Shown here: positions 1 through 9,586 of the stretch, piece by piece
How positions within the stretch are numbered: the stretch's first letter is position 1
Layout of the letters: every line of letters starts with the position of its first letter
Notes under the pieces: generated by a model
Told to the model about the DNA's origin: nothing
What the model saw: the letters and a program-made list of their open reading frames with translations, nothing else
Database searches by the model: none
Made by a program: the position numbers and the translations under genes
From: Hondaea fermentalgiana
Taxonomy: Eukaryota > Sar > Bigyra > Thraustochytrida > Thraustochytriidae
Direction: 5' to 3'
DNA: 30,831 bases
NCBI GenBank assembly: GCA_014084085.1
Contig: NPFB01000144.1
Location: 136,122-166,952 of the forward strand

Positions 1-68
<68 letters not shown>

Positions 69-83
69 ACAACAACAACAACA
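1..83 (+). repeat. (CAG)n/(CAA)n microsatellite coding for polyglutamine
   Basis: About 18 uninterrupted CAG triplets, then mixed CAA/CAG. It is in frame with the C2-domain gene and continues past the left edge. The CAA interruptions lie at the 3' end. Confidence 0.95.
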
Positions 84-1953
84 AGAGCGAGACCAACCAA
101 AGCAAGAGACTGCTTCAGAGAAAAAGTCGAGTACGACCTTGGACCAAAAGGCCTCTGAAAGCTTTCCCGAAACCTCGAGCGCACCTTTGGCGGGCGCAAA
201 CGAGCATGTCAAGGAGGCAGTGCCTGGCAAAAGCGCCTCCGGGCATACTTCAAGCCCTCGCTCAAGTCCGCGCGCAGGGGGTGGGGAGAAGGCAGGTGCA
301 AAGCAGACAGCGACCAATGACAAGCTCTTTGCCGGATCATGCGCGGGGCGCGCAAATCCAGAGGCGGTGCGACGATCCGTTCTCGTCCGCCGAAACGCAC
401 CATTGCCAATAGGCAGCAACAGCAAAGTTGACCTGGAATCAGGCGTCAGAGTTCGGCTCTTGGAGGAGTTCTCTGCACATTATGGAGAGCGCCCGCGACG
501 ATTCGCCGTCATTGCCGAATTGATCGTCGAGAATAGCGGCACGTACAAGCTCATTGTGCGCAAATTCGAAAATGGACCGCGCATCAGTCTTCACTTGCTT
601 GGTCGCAACGGCAAGGAGTGGGTCTGCTCGGATCGCCATTTCCGGGACGCCCTCGTTCGCCAAGCCTTTCAGCGGCAGCGGCGACTGACGCCTCTCTTCC
701 CTGCGCGCAATGTGTCCGTGTGGCCCGTCGACTCGTTAGAGGAGGAGGCGGTGCACACCGTGAAGACAAACATTATTCACGTGGTGCGTGCAACGGGACT
801 TGCGCGCGCCGATCGCTTTGGGCGTTCCGATCCGTATTGTGTTATTTCGCTCAATGGAAGCCGACTTGGCCATACGCATGTGGAGCGTCGCACACTCGAG
901 CCAGAGTGGAACCAAAAGCTGTACCTCGGTTTTCCGAGTGCTATTCAAGACGATGACAAGCTCACTTTGGACGTTTTTGACCATGACATGTTCTCTACGG
1001 ACGACTTTCTAGGCCGTGTTACCATTTCGGGTGAGCAGATGCGCGCAATGCCGCTCAAGACTGAGCAATGGTTTACCTTGGAACACAGAGAGGATCTCTC
1101 GCGTCGGCGACAACGTTTCGTGCAAGGCAAGTTGGCCGTACGATTGCTGCAACACGAGTTTCGCTTGACAGAGAGCCTCATGGACTTTCAACGCTTGGTC
1201 CGTCTTCAAGACAACAAGAAGAAAAAGAAAAAGGCCAAGGATGAAAAGGGTGCATCCGCAGCGATCTCGTCCTTGAACGGATCAGGCAGCACGGGTACCG
1301 GACCATCTCCCGCTTCGTCATCATCTGACCCTACGGCGACGCAAGGGACCTACGCACGCCCCCCGAGCACAGCGGCTCCCGTTTCTTCCCTCATGTCCTC
1401 GGCATCCTCAGCGGTTGCACGTGCGCGGCGTCCCCGGGTCAGTTCCATGTCCTCTCCGCGCCTCAATGTCTTTTCACGTTCATCGGACAGCAACGAGAGC
1501 GCACCAGACGTACTCGCCTCGGGCTCTGTGCGTAATTTGAGCGACGAAGCATTGACACGAACAGATGGCGCTGGCAAAGACGATCAAGTGGGGAGCGCTT
1601 CTGCTGTCGACCTTGGTCGCGCCGATGCAAGCGATGCATGCGAGGATGGAGACGTCTGCGATAATGACGATGATGACGACGATGATGATGATGATGACGA
1701 AGAGGACGAGGACGATGATGAGGATGAGTACGAGGACGAGGATGATGACAGCTCAGGACTTGGGTCCGATGGCTTCCACATGACGAGAGACGAGCTGCGT
1801 GTGCGTTGGCGCGTGCTAAGCGGCAACGTTCCGCCACTCGCGGGAGCAGTCTTTAGTGATCCAAAGCTTGCATCCGCCCAGACTGCGATTTCAAACGTGA
1901 TAAACAATACGAATGGGCCCAACAAAGTCAAAAATAACAACACCATCATCATC

Positions 1954-1993
<40 letters not shown>

Positions 1994-2019
1994 CTTTTAG
2001 CAACGCAAAGGCGACATAG
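1..2019 (+). CDS. C2-domain protein with poly-Q, poly-D and poly-N tracts (5' partial)
   Basis: The frame is open from base 1 and begins inside a polyglutamine run, so the start codon lies to the left of the window; 672 residues are visible. A single C2 domain covers about residues 254-360. Loop 1 has the pattern ADRFGRSDPYC and loop 3 has DVFDHDMFSTDDFLG, so the acidic calcium ligands are kept. The WNQKL strand is also typical. Known C2 domains of this type bind acidic phospholipids when calcium rises; that is the likely role here. The rest is low complexity: a basic KKKKKK patch after the C2 domain, Ser/Thr-rich sequence, an Asp/Glu stretch near residues 555-582, and an Asn run close to the C terminus. 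There is no membrane segment in the visible part. An enzymatic or second membrane-binding domain could lie upstream, outside the window. The C2 call is firm; the cellular role is unknown. Confidence 0.85.
1665..1747 (+). repeat. GAT/GAC/GAG repeat coding for an acidic run
   Basis: An in-frame stretch of Asp and Glu codons inside the C2-domain gene. Codons are mixed (GAT, GAC, GAG), which suggests selection at the protein level rather than simple slippage. Confidence 0.85.
1952..1992 (+). repeat. (AAC)n coding for polyasparagine
   Basis: About 14 AAC codons just before the stop codon of the C2-domain gene. Confidence 0.9.
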
Positions 2020-2907
2020 CCCGCCTTTTTATTTTCCTTTTTGCTGAAAACGGAGTCCTCCCGTGGCACATCTCTTATGTAATGTTGCGGTGCATCAAAC
2101 ATGTAGTAGATTCACATGCGACATCGCATCCACTTCTCCGAAAACCAATGACAAACAAGAATCAAATTTGAGCTTCTCTTTTCGTTTGCTTTATACTTAC
2201 ATCTTCTTGTCTGCTCGCGTAATTCACCTCGACCACAACACCGCCGGCCGCTGCCACTGCCAATCGCGGCAGCGTTTGCTGCGTCGCTTGCAGCCAGCCA
2301 CAGCCAGCCAAACCCGTGCCTCCGTCCACGCGCCCCGAAGTCATCCATCCAATCATCCGCATCGACCGGGCATTGCTCGCAGCGGCTGGCTGGCTGCTGG
2401 CTGGCCACGAGCTTGCCGAGAAAACATGCCGGGCACGTGCCGGACCCGCCGCCACCGCGGCGGTCGCGGCGCCGATTCTGATTCCGGTATCGACGTCGAC
2501 GTCGACATTCCTCGCGGCGCCCGCGCGAAGCGGCTGGGCCTGCGCCGCTGGCGCCACGCAGTGCCAGGCCGAGCCGAGCCGAGCCGTGCTCCGCGAGCTC
2601 GGGCTTCCCGAGTCCGCCTCGCGAGGCAGACTTGTGACCCGGCCGGAGAGAGGGAAAGAAGGGACTCGGGGGCGGCGAGACTCTCGCGCAGAGCAAACCG
2701 CCTTCGCGAGGGAGGCGAAAGATAGACGACGCGCAGGCGCACGCGGCCCGACGGCGCGGCACGCGACGCGCGGACGCAGACAGCGCGCGCCCCTGCGCGC
2801 GACGCGCGCCGCGGAAGAGGAGGTGGACGGAGCGGACGGAGGCGGAGGCAGAGGCGCTTGCGGCGCGGCGACATTGGGCATCGAAGAGGCGCCGGCGAAG
2901 CGCAGCT

Positions 2908-2939
<32 letters not shown>

Positions 2940-2993
2940 CAGAGGGGCTTACCTCCTTGCGAGGCGGGACGCGACGGAAGCGGCGCCGTGGCC
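2020..2993. other. Intergenic: 3' end of C2 gene, GC-rich leader of the channel gene
   Basis: No convincing gene. The first 200 bases are AT-richer and look like 3' UTR. From about 2230 the sequence becomes very GC-rich, with GGCTGG/CCAGCC blocks at 2288-2310 and 2383-2404. Open frames on both strands here contain no ATG in a good context and read as Arg/Ala/Gly-rich nonsense, as expected of GC-rich DNA. The stretch probably holds the promoter and 5' UTR of the channel gene. Confidence 0.6.
2903..2938 (+). repeat. (AGC)n microsatellite in the channel 5' leader
   Basis: About 11 AGC/GCA triplets, 56 bases before the first ATG of the channel gene. It is untranslated under the start I chose. 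Confidence 0.85.
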
Positions 2994-5987
2994 ATGCAGG
3001 ACGACCGCGACAATGAGGCTACGGCGCCGCTCTTGCAGAGACCCGGCCTCGTGGAAAGCGCGGACCAGGTCGAGGTGATCTGCGATCCCCCCGAACCGAG
3101 TCATGCGCAGACCGCCGAGCTCGCGGCGCAGACGCGCGTCGAGTCTGCGCGCGCCTTGAGCGCGACCGAGGAGGTGGATCTGAGCACTGTGCTCAGGGAC
3201 GCGACATCGGCAGCCATTGCGTCCACACAAGCAAATTACAATCCAGGAGCCAACACTGCCTCAGGGGCACCCGGACTCGGGACGACCTCCATCTCTGTGG
3301 CTCCCCCGCCTCCCGAGCCAGAGGCCAAGCCCGCACGCCGGTCTCTTAACCTTCGCGTTGGCTTTGTAGGTGACGCTGACGCCGCAGAACGAAGCATTCG
3401 ATCCCTGGATTTATCGACCGTAGGCGGCGGCGCAGGCGGCGACAGTGAGCCTGAAGCCGACGGATACGACTCTGAAGATTCCTGGCTCGATGATGCCCTC
3501 GACATTGAGGACTTTGTGGGTGACGAGTCCGCCTCGCACTCGCGCTGCGCCGCGCTTTACACCTTTCTCAAGTATCGAAAGTTCAAGATTGCGCTCTTCC
3601 TGCTAGGCGTTATCTGCCTCGCGGCGGGGCTCATTGTGCTCTTCTTCACGAAGATCGACTCGGGCTACTTTTACCGCACCTTATTTTTCATGTCGGCAGT
3701 CTTCATTTGCGGCATGATCTCTGACATCATTGTCGTTCTTTTGCGAATGCTCCTTGACGTTTTCATCGCCATGTCGTCAGCGAATAGTGGTATGGAGCAC
3801 CGCTTCACCTCTCTCACCTTTTACTTTTCCACCGTACGCGACAGCCTCAGTCGACTGTTCTGGACGCTCCTCGTGATCATTGCGTTTGCCGTGGCGGTTC
3901 CTCGAAAGGACGATGGCTCTGTGGCTGAGTCGTGGGCTCGAGCATACTACCATGTCCCGAGGCTGCTCGGAATCCTTGCGCTGCTCATCATTGCCATGAT
4001 GGCGTCGATGCTGCTTCGACAGTGGATGGCGCAGGATTTCGGTGTGCGCTCCTTTCGCCCGCGCATCCAAGAGTCAATCGCCCAGGAACACTTTATCACC
4101 AGGCTGCGAGGCACGGCCGGAAGTCCCTTCTTCCACACCCTGTACAACACTTCTCGCGCCATGTCCTTGGAGGGCAGCGTTGATCCGCAAGTGTGGCAGA
4201 CGCTGACGCAGTACGTCAACTCTCATCACGTCGACGGCTCCGAGCCGCCGTCGGGATTCCACAATCCGCAAAAGCTCGGTCGTGATGTCAAGCTCGTCAA
4301 GCGCGCGCGTCCGGTGGCGATCCAGATTTTTGCGCGCATTCTCGGCCTTCTCGAGGAAGATGCACATCGTCGCAAGCAGGAGATGCGAGTCCCTGTAATG
4401 GACGAAGCCCAAGACTCTCCCGTGGAGCCGATGAGTGCTCCGCTCTCGTTTGGTCCTACGGTGGAAGTTTCCCGCGAGGAGCAGGAGCGCCAACAGCAGG
4501 GACAGCAGGAAATGATCGCGGATCAAAACGACCATGCCTCCGCCGAGCAGGGCACCGACGAGAACAATGCCCCTCCCACCGAAGCTAGCAGTTCCTACGC
4601 CAATGCTCCAGCTGCTGCAGACAATGCTGCAGACAACACGACCACGGAGGCTCCTGATGGCAACCCTACCGAGGAGTTTGGGCCCAAATCTCGTCCTCGC
4701 GCGAATTGGCAACGTCTTCGGCGCAAGATGCCCCTGGTGCGTCAAAGCAGCCTGTACAATTTGAACCGCGCAGCAATGGATATCCACGACGACGACCTCG
4801 CGCGAGACACGCGGCGGCTGACGAAGATGATGCGCCAGCGACCGAGCTTGCGGCGTGGCAATCTCGGCACCGAACCCGAGACGCCCACAAGCGCTCCAGC
4901 GGAAATCAAGCATACTGTAAGCGAGCCGAGCATTCCAAGCATTAGCACGACCCGCGTGGCGCTACGAATGATTCCGGCTGCAGACTTTGTGCAAGTCATG
5001 TCCAAGGTTGATCACACCGTGCCCTGGGACAAGCTCTGGAAGGACTATCTTGATCCAGAGTCGGTAGGCTTCATTACGTGGCAACGTTTTCGCAAAAGCA
5101 TGCTGGACATGTTTGAGTCCCGCTCGAACCTGGCGCTCACCCTGCTCGATTCTCAAGCCGTCATTCGCAGCATGGACGGACTCATCATGTCTTTTCTTTC
5201 CATGGTCGTGCTAATCATTGGGCTCTCCTTGTACTCGAGCAACTTCGTCTCGTTGTTCGCAAGCTTTGGCACGGTCATTGTGGGATACTCGTTCATTTTC
5301 GGCAGCTCGGTGCAGGAAGCCTTTGACAATGTCATCTTCCTCTTTGGCATGCACCCCTATGACGTGGGTGACACCGTTCTCATTGAAGATCAAAAGCTTC
5401 AAGTCGCGCGCATCAGGCTCTTGACAACGGACTTTGTGCGCAATGACGGCAGCGCGATTCGACGCGCGAACAAGATTGTGCGCGGACAGAACCTGATCAA
5501 CCTGTCCACTTCGGAAAATCACGCGCAAGAGTTCACCACACTCATACCTGCGGCCGACGTGACGGAGGCGTTCATGGAGGATCTCCTGCGGGAGATCAAC
5601 GATTTCGCCTCGGCTCATCGCGACAAGTACAACTTTATTCTGTGTTATGTGCCCGAGATCAAGCATCCCCTCGACGCGCACGGTCGCCTCAACGCTGAGG
5701 GAACTCATCCGGCGCATTTGCGCGTTAGTTTCTGGGTCGCCTTTGCGTGTCCTCTGATCGACATTATGCGCGTGCTTGCTGCCCGCACTGCATTCCTCGT
5801 CTTTGTTGCTGGCCTTTTGCGGCGTATGGGTGTGATCAAGCCCGTGCTCACCGCTCTCCAGCCTGAGCAACCCGCTGGTGAACCCGACAATGAAGTCGAT
5901 GGCGACGCAGATTCGCAAACCTACGATGCCGGTCTCGCTGGAATCCTGCGCCGCGGCTTTGGTCTTCGTTCGGGCTCGCAGGACTAA
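2994..5987 (+). CDS. MscS/MSL-family mechanosensitive ion channel
   Basis: This is a 997-residue membrane protein. The first in-frame ATG is at 2994 (context gtggccATG), although the frame is open further upstream. Residues 1-190 are acidic and cytosolic. Four hydrophobic segments follow at about 198-219, 226-260, 288-302 and 324-341. A long hydrophilic, Gln/Glu-rich cytosolic linker covers about 450-650. A degenerate EF-hand-like loop (DPESVGFITW) is near 686. The MscS core begins near 729 with two more membrane segments; the second, around 751-775, would line the pore (GTVIVGYSFIFGSSVQEAFDN). The signature FGMHPYDVGDTV is the beta-domain entry shared by plant MSL and fungal Msy channels. 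In those families the protein releases ions when membrane tension rises under hypo-osmotic shock, at the plasma membrane or ER. The EF-hand plus MscS arrangement resembles fungal Msy1/Msy2. Family membership is firm; the membrane used is unknown. Confidence 0.93.
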   Translation: MQDDRDNEATAPLLQRPGLVESADQVEVICDPPEPSHAQTAELAAQTRVESARALSATEEVDLSTVLRDATSAAIASTQANYNPGANTASGAPGLGTTSISVAPPPPEPEAKPARRSLNLRVGFVGDADAAERSIRSLDLSTVGGGAGGDSEPEADGYDSEDSWLDDALDIEDFVGDESASHSRCAALYTFLKYRKFKIALFLLGVICLAAGLIVLFFTKIDSGYFYRTLFFMSAVFICGMISDIIVVLLRMLLDVFIAMSSANSGMEHRFTSLTFYFSTVRDSLSRLFWTLLVIIAFAVAVPRKDDGSVAESWARAYYHVPRLLGILALLIIAMMASMLLRQWMAQDFGVRSFRPRIQESIAQEHFITRLRGTAGSPFFHTLYNTSRAMSLEGSVDPQVWQTLTQYVNSHHVDGSEPPSGFHNPQKLGRDVKLVKRARPVAIQIFARILGLLEEDAHRRKQEMRVPVMDEAQDSPVEPMSAPLSFGPTVEVSREEQERQQQGQQEMIADQNDHASAEQGTDENNAPPTEASSSYANAPAAADNAADNTTTEAPDGNPTEEFGPKSRPRANWQRLRRKMPLVRQSSLYNLNRAAMDIHDDDLARDTRRLTKMMRQRPSLRRGNLGTEPETPTSAPAEIKHTVSEPSIPSISTTRVALRMIPAADFVQVMSKVDHTVPWDKLWKDYLDPESVGFITWQRFRKSMLDMFESRSNLALTLLDSQAVIRSMDGLIMSFLSMVVLIIGLSLYSSNFVSLFASFGTVIVGYSFIFGSSVQEAFDNVIFLFGMHPYDVGDTVLIEDQKLQVARIRLLTTDFVRNDGSAIRRANKIVRGQNLINLSTSENHAQEFTTLIPAADVTEAFMEDLLREINDFASAHRDKYNFILCYVPEIKHPLDAHGRLNAEGTHPAHLRVSFWVAFACPLIDIMRVLAARTAFLVFVAGLLRRMGVIKPVLTALQPEQPAGEPDNEVDGDADSQTYDAGLAGILRRGFGLRSGSQD

Positions 5988-6375
5988 TTCTTTCCATGAC
6001 TCAGCTTTTTTCTCCTTCTCTGGTAGGGCCTATATACGGATGCAAAAAGTCCATTGTTCACGGAACCATTGAAAGTAGCCGTTACGATAAAGAAAATACT
6101 TGATTATACTGCTTTTGGCTTTCAAGTTCAAGTTCCCTGACTCACTAGACGTCGAATGTTTGGCGCAAAGAGCGATCGTCACGGATATCGAGTGACTCCC
6201 CGCCTCCCCCGCCTTCTCTCTCTTTTACTCTCCATCGCCCTCTCGCACCAACTTTTCGGAAAAGAAAAAACAGAAAATTAGTAAAAAACAAACGCAAAAA
6301 ACTCTTTCCAGTTTGTTTTGATGGTGTGATAGCAATTCGTCAACAAGACCATTACAGCTTGGTCGTCACGCCACG
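5988..6375. other. Intergenic between channel and LRR gene
   Basis: About 390 bases with no supported gene. It is AT-richer than the flanks and includes a run of A-rich sequence near 6263-6300 just before the next gene. The string GGGCCTATATACGG at 6026-6039 resembles AGGCCTATATCCGG at 9840-9853 upstream of the PCID2 gene. It may be a promoter element, but two copies prove little. Confidence 0.5.
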
Positions 6376-7590
6376 ATGCCAGCAAAGACAGAGCTCGCTT
6401 GGGCAGGAAGGCCATGCGATGGATGCGAAGTGCGCCGGCGATCCACGACGCTTTGCGTTTATCGAGCCTTGCGGGGCCGCGAAGCTCGAGGCTACAATTT
6501 GTGCGAGGACTGCCGCAAGAACAGCAAAAAGAGGGCGAGAACAAAGCCTCTCCTGCTCAAGATAAACGAGCGATACGCACAGAACGTTGATGATCTGAAT
6601 GAAACAAACAAACCGGAGGCCGATGTAGGCACCCGTTCACTCGCATCGCTCTGTGTGCGAATGCTGACCCTGGGCGTTCTCAATCGAGTTCCAGCCATGT
6701 CAGCGACAAGACTTGGTCCTCGTCTCGACGACCTCGGTCGCAAGCAGCTCATGCAGCAGGTGCTTCAGCGTGTAGGCAGCAAATCGGACGACTTTCGCCA
6801 ATTCATTCAGAAAAGCGGCTGGGGCCCATGCCAGCTTGACGAAGATTCGGAGAATGATCCTGGAGAAGCGAAGCAAGTCGACCAGGAAATGAGCGGTGAG
6901 TCGACTAGAAGCGCCTCGGGTGGACAAAGCAGCAAGATCGAACAAACGCCATGTTCTCAGCGGTCACTCAGGCTGGTCAACCAACGTTTGACCTTGTACG
7001 AACTTGAGATTCTCGGCTATTTTTTTGAGACAGGCGTCGTCGATGAGCTTGATGTGTCGTGGAATCGACTTTCTTGGAAAGAAGCAGCAGAGATTGGAAA
7101 CATCCTGCGCCTCGACTCATGTCTACGACTTATCGCAGCTTGGAACTCCTTTGGGCCTCGTGGTGCTCGCGCCATTGGAGCGTCTCTCTCTGGCTGTACT
7201 CAATTGAGACATCTCAACTTGAGCGCCAACAAATTAGGAGCTGAAGGAGCAGCAGCACTATGCGCGGGTTTGAGTGAGAATCAGTCCGTAGTGTCTCTAG
7301 ACTTGTCCTTTAACGATCTTCGCGCTGCTGGAGCGCACGAAGTGTCGGCAATGCTCAAGGTAAATCGTTCCATCAAATCGATCAACCTTCGATCCAATGC
7401 GATGGGCCCACCCGGTGCGTTTGCACTAGCGGATGCACTTCGTGTGAATCGCGAAATCAACGAGATTATTGTCGTGGACAATAACATTGGGCCGGAAGGT
7501 GCGGAGGCGATTGCAGGATTCTTTCAAGGTTCAATTCCTGTACTTCTTCGTGGAATCCGCGGGCACGTCGAACAGAAAGCGATGCGATGA
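6376..7590 (+). CDS. Cys-cluster plus leucine-rich-repeat (ribonuclease-inhibitor type) protein
   Basis: This is a 404-residue intronless frame starting at an ATG in context ccacgATG. Residues 14-46 hold a C-x2-C ... C-x2-C arrangement (Cys14, Cys17, Cys43, Cys46, plus Cys27) in a basic setting, which could bind zinc. Residues 47-200 are polar. From about 205 to 390 come about six repeats of roughly 28 residues with the pattern LxxLxLSxNxLGxEGAxAL, typical of RNH1/NLRC3-type LRRs. Such repeats form a horseshoe used for protein binding. There is no NACHT, kinase or membrane segment. The Cys region looks like a small zinc finger and does not match a family I can name. It is convergent with the synthetase gene, 238 bases away. 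LRR assignment is sure, function is not. Confidence 0.85.
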   Translation: MPAKTELAWAGRPCDGCEVRRRSTTLCVYRALRGREARGYNLCEDCRKNSKKRARTKPLLLKINERYAQNVDDLNETNKPEADVGTRSLASLCVRMLTLGVLNRVPAMSATRLGPRLDDLGRKQLMQQVLQRVGSKSDDFRQFIQKSGWGPCQLDEDSENDPGEAKQVDQEMSGESTRSASGGQSSKIEQTPCSQRSLRLVNQRLTLYELEILGYFFETGVVDELDVSWNRLSWKEAAEIGNILRLDSCLRLIAAWNSFGPRGARAIGASLSGCTQLRHLNLSANKLGAEGAAALCAGLSENQSVVSLDLSFNDLRAAGAHEVSAMLKVNRSIKSINLRSNAMGPPGAFALADALRVNREINEIIVVDNNIGPEGAEAIAGFFQGSIPVLLRGIRGHVEQKAMR

Positions 7591-7699
7591 GGGGTTTCAC
7601 TATCTGGTTTTCAAGCGAATGCTGTTTTCAAAAGCACAAAGTCAGCTTTACAGTGCGACATAATGCTGAGCGCGATCTCCTTTCGTATTGTTATTCTTA

Positions 7700-7800
7700 T
7701 TTTTTTTTTTTGGGGGGGGGAGGGCTGACTAGCAATTGTTTGTTTGTATGTCTCTCTGTTTGTTTGTTTGTTTGGTTGTCTGTTTGTTTATTTGCATCAG
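7700..7800. repeat. T-run/G-run junction and TTTG/TCTG microsatellite
   Basis: About eleven T, then nine G, then a degenerate (TTTG)n/(TGTC)n stretch. It lies between the convergent stop codons of the LRR gene and the lysyl-tRNA synthetase, so it is 3' UTR or spacer. Confidence 0.85.
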
Positions 7801-7828
7801 GGCCAGATTCACGGCCACTTCTATCTAT

Positions 7829-9586
7829 CTAGGGGTTCTCATCCTCTGAGGATGTCGAGTTCTCGGATGATGTCAATGTCGTTGGGGCAAGCATAGGGAA
7901 AGCAATGACGTCACGGATGGACGAGCGACCCGTGAGCATCATGACAAGGCGGTCGACACCGAGTCCCCAGCCAGCCGTAGGCGGCAAGCCGTATTCAAGA
8001 GCCTTGCAGTAAGCAGCGTCAACGGGCATCACGTCTTCGTCGTCGTCATCATCGTCGGTGGTGGTGCCAGAAGACGAACCTGGACGGTCCTGTGGCCTCA
8101 AGGCGTCGCGACCTTGGGTCTGCAACTGAAAGCGCCGTAGCTGCTCCGCGGGATCGTTGAGCTCCGTGTATGCATTGACGATTTCCTTGCCACGTACAAA
8201 AAGCTCAAAGCGCTGAGAAAGGCCAGGTCGATCGGGGTGCGCCTTTGCGAGTGGGCTCATGGCAATCGGATGATCGCAAAGAAATGTTGGACGATGGCAC
8301 TTTGGCTCGAGGTGGCGGCCGATGAGCGTGTCGACAAGCTTGCAATTGCTCGCGACCGAGTGGGAATCGGAACGTTGGACATCAGTGAGACCGGCGTCAT
8401 CGCGACGGAGAAGATCGAGCAAGGCGTCACCAACTTGCTGCACCTGCGTCTCGTCATTGACGTCAGGAAAGGAGCCGCGAGGGAGGTTGTAGTGGTCCTC
8501 GAGACCCTCGAGAACAGGCAGCCGTGCAAAAGGACCCCGTAAGTCCTCGGAGCTAAGACCAAGGCCATCTCCACCCAGATGCTCGCCAATTGCAGCTGCA
8601 GCACGAGCATCATCTCCGATCTGGATGTCAAGATTCGCAAAGAGATCTTCCGTCATGGCCATGAGGTCTTCATAGTCGGCGAAAGCTTGATAGAGCTCGA
8701 GCGTGGTGAACTCTGGGTTGTGCACGGCAGAGACGCCCTCGTTGCGAAAGACCTTACCGAGCTCGAAGACACGATCAATGCCTCCGACGACAAGTTGCTT
8801 CAGATAAAGCTCCGGGGCAATGCGAAGGCTCACCTCCGCATTATCGAGGGCTACGGCGCGTGTTTTAAAGGGCCTTGCGAGCGCTCCACCAGCGCTTGGC
8901 ACCAACGTGGGCGTCTCGACCTCGAGAAAGTTGCGCTGGTGGAAATAGTCTCGCAGGAATCGCATCACCTGGGCGCGCACCTGAAAAGGCGCGGCTACCG
9001 CCTGACCATTGGCCAAAAGGTCCAAATGCCGGTTCCGATAGCGGACACCCTTATCGCGAAGTCCAAACTTGCCGTCCCCACGGCCGCTAGGAATATCTTC
9101 AAGGCAGGGTGCCAAGACCTTGATGGCGCGCGGTACGATGCTCAGTTCGCCCTTTTTGCTGCTACCCGGGAAGCCACGCACCGCCACGGCGTCGCCTTGG
9201 CGCAAGGATCGATGTAGACTTGCGAAGGCATCCTTGTCGGCCTCATAAAAGGCAACCTCAGAGAGAACCTGCACACGTTGTCCTTGGGCTTGAATGTGTG
9301 TGAAGAAGAGCTTTTTGCTCGCCTCTCGTGGCGCTGACGCAACGCGGCCGCAGAGAACCACCTCGTCTTCCTCGTCGAGTCTGCTGCCGTGCGCGATATC
9401 CGCAAATTTCTTTCTGTACTCGGCCACCGACATGCTTGGCTTCCACGCAGCCGTCAGCGACGGATACGCTGCCTCTGCCGGCCCTGCAAGGCCTCGTCGT
9501 GCGTGGACGCCGCTCGCTGCTGCCAAGGCATTCCGCACGGAAGAGCCACGCACGGCAGCCGCCACGAGCGTCGTTGCGCGCCGCAT
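7829..9586 (-). CDS. Class II lysyl-tRNA synthetase, probably organellar
   Basis: This enzyme attaches lysine to tRNA-Lys through lysyl-adenylate. The 585-residue frame starts at an ATG at 9586. Residues 1-40 are rich in Arg, Ala and Ser with almost no acidic residues, as in a mitochondrial targeting peptide, and the charged extension of cytosolic eukaryotic enzymes is absent. An OB-fold anticodon-binding domain covers about 74-160. The RYRNRHLDL segment is at 182-190, and the lysine-specific AGGALARPFKT loop at 232-242. Motif 2 (FRNEG...HNPEFTTLE) is at 280-297. The DHPIAMSPLAK segment is at 438-448. Motif 3 (GLGVDRLVMMLTGRSSIRDV) is at 541-560. All class IIb landmarks are present, so it should be active. 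An Asp-rich insert near 497-520 interrupts the core before motif 3. It is divergent from the PCID2-like gene. Mitochondrial location is inferred from the N terminus only. Confidence 0.95.
   Translation of the reverse strand: MRRATTLVAAAVRGSSVRNALAAASGVHARRGLAGPAEAAYPSLTAAWKPSMSVAEYRKKFADIAHGSRLDEEDEVVLCGRVASAPREASKKLFFTHIQAQGQRVQVLSEVAFYEADKDAFASLHRSLRQGDAVAVRGFPGSSKKGELSIVPRAIKVLAPCLEDIPSGRGDGKFGLRDKGVRYRNRHLDLLANGQAVAAPFQVRAQVMRFLRDYFHQRNFLEVETPTLVPSAGGALARPFKTRAVALDNAEVSLRIAPELYLKQLVVGGIDRVFELGKVFRNEGVSAVHNPEFTTLELYQAFADYEDLMAMTEDLFANLDIQIGDDARAAAAIGEHLGGDGLGLSSEDLRGPFARLPVLEGLEDHYNLPRGSFPDVNDETQVQQVGDALLDLLRRDDAGLTDVQRSDSHSVASNCKLVDTLIGRHLEPKCHRPTFLCDHPIAMSPLAKAHPDRPGLSQRFELFVRGKEIVNAYTELNDPAEQLRRFQLQTQGRDALRPQDRPGSSSGTTTDDDDDDEDVMPVDAAYCKALEYGLPPTAGWGLGVDRLVMMLTGRSSIRDVIAFPMLAPTTLTSSENSTSSEDENP

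Noticed and set aside
2316..2993. 226-codon N-terminal extension of the channel
   Set aside because: It has no ATG, is low-complexity and precedes a first ATG in good context; treated as 5' leader.
2112..3013. Several frames of 170-280 codons on the - strand
   Set aside because: They lie in GC-rich leader DNA, consist of Arg/Ala/Ser/Pro, contain no domain and overlap each other; GC-rich DNA lacks stop codons by chance.
8186..8200. GTACGT donor-like string in the synthetase
   Set aside because: It codes for Val-Arg within the conserved FELFVRGKEIVNAYTE segment, so it is exon sequence and not an intron start.
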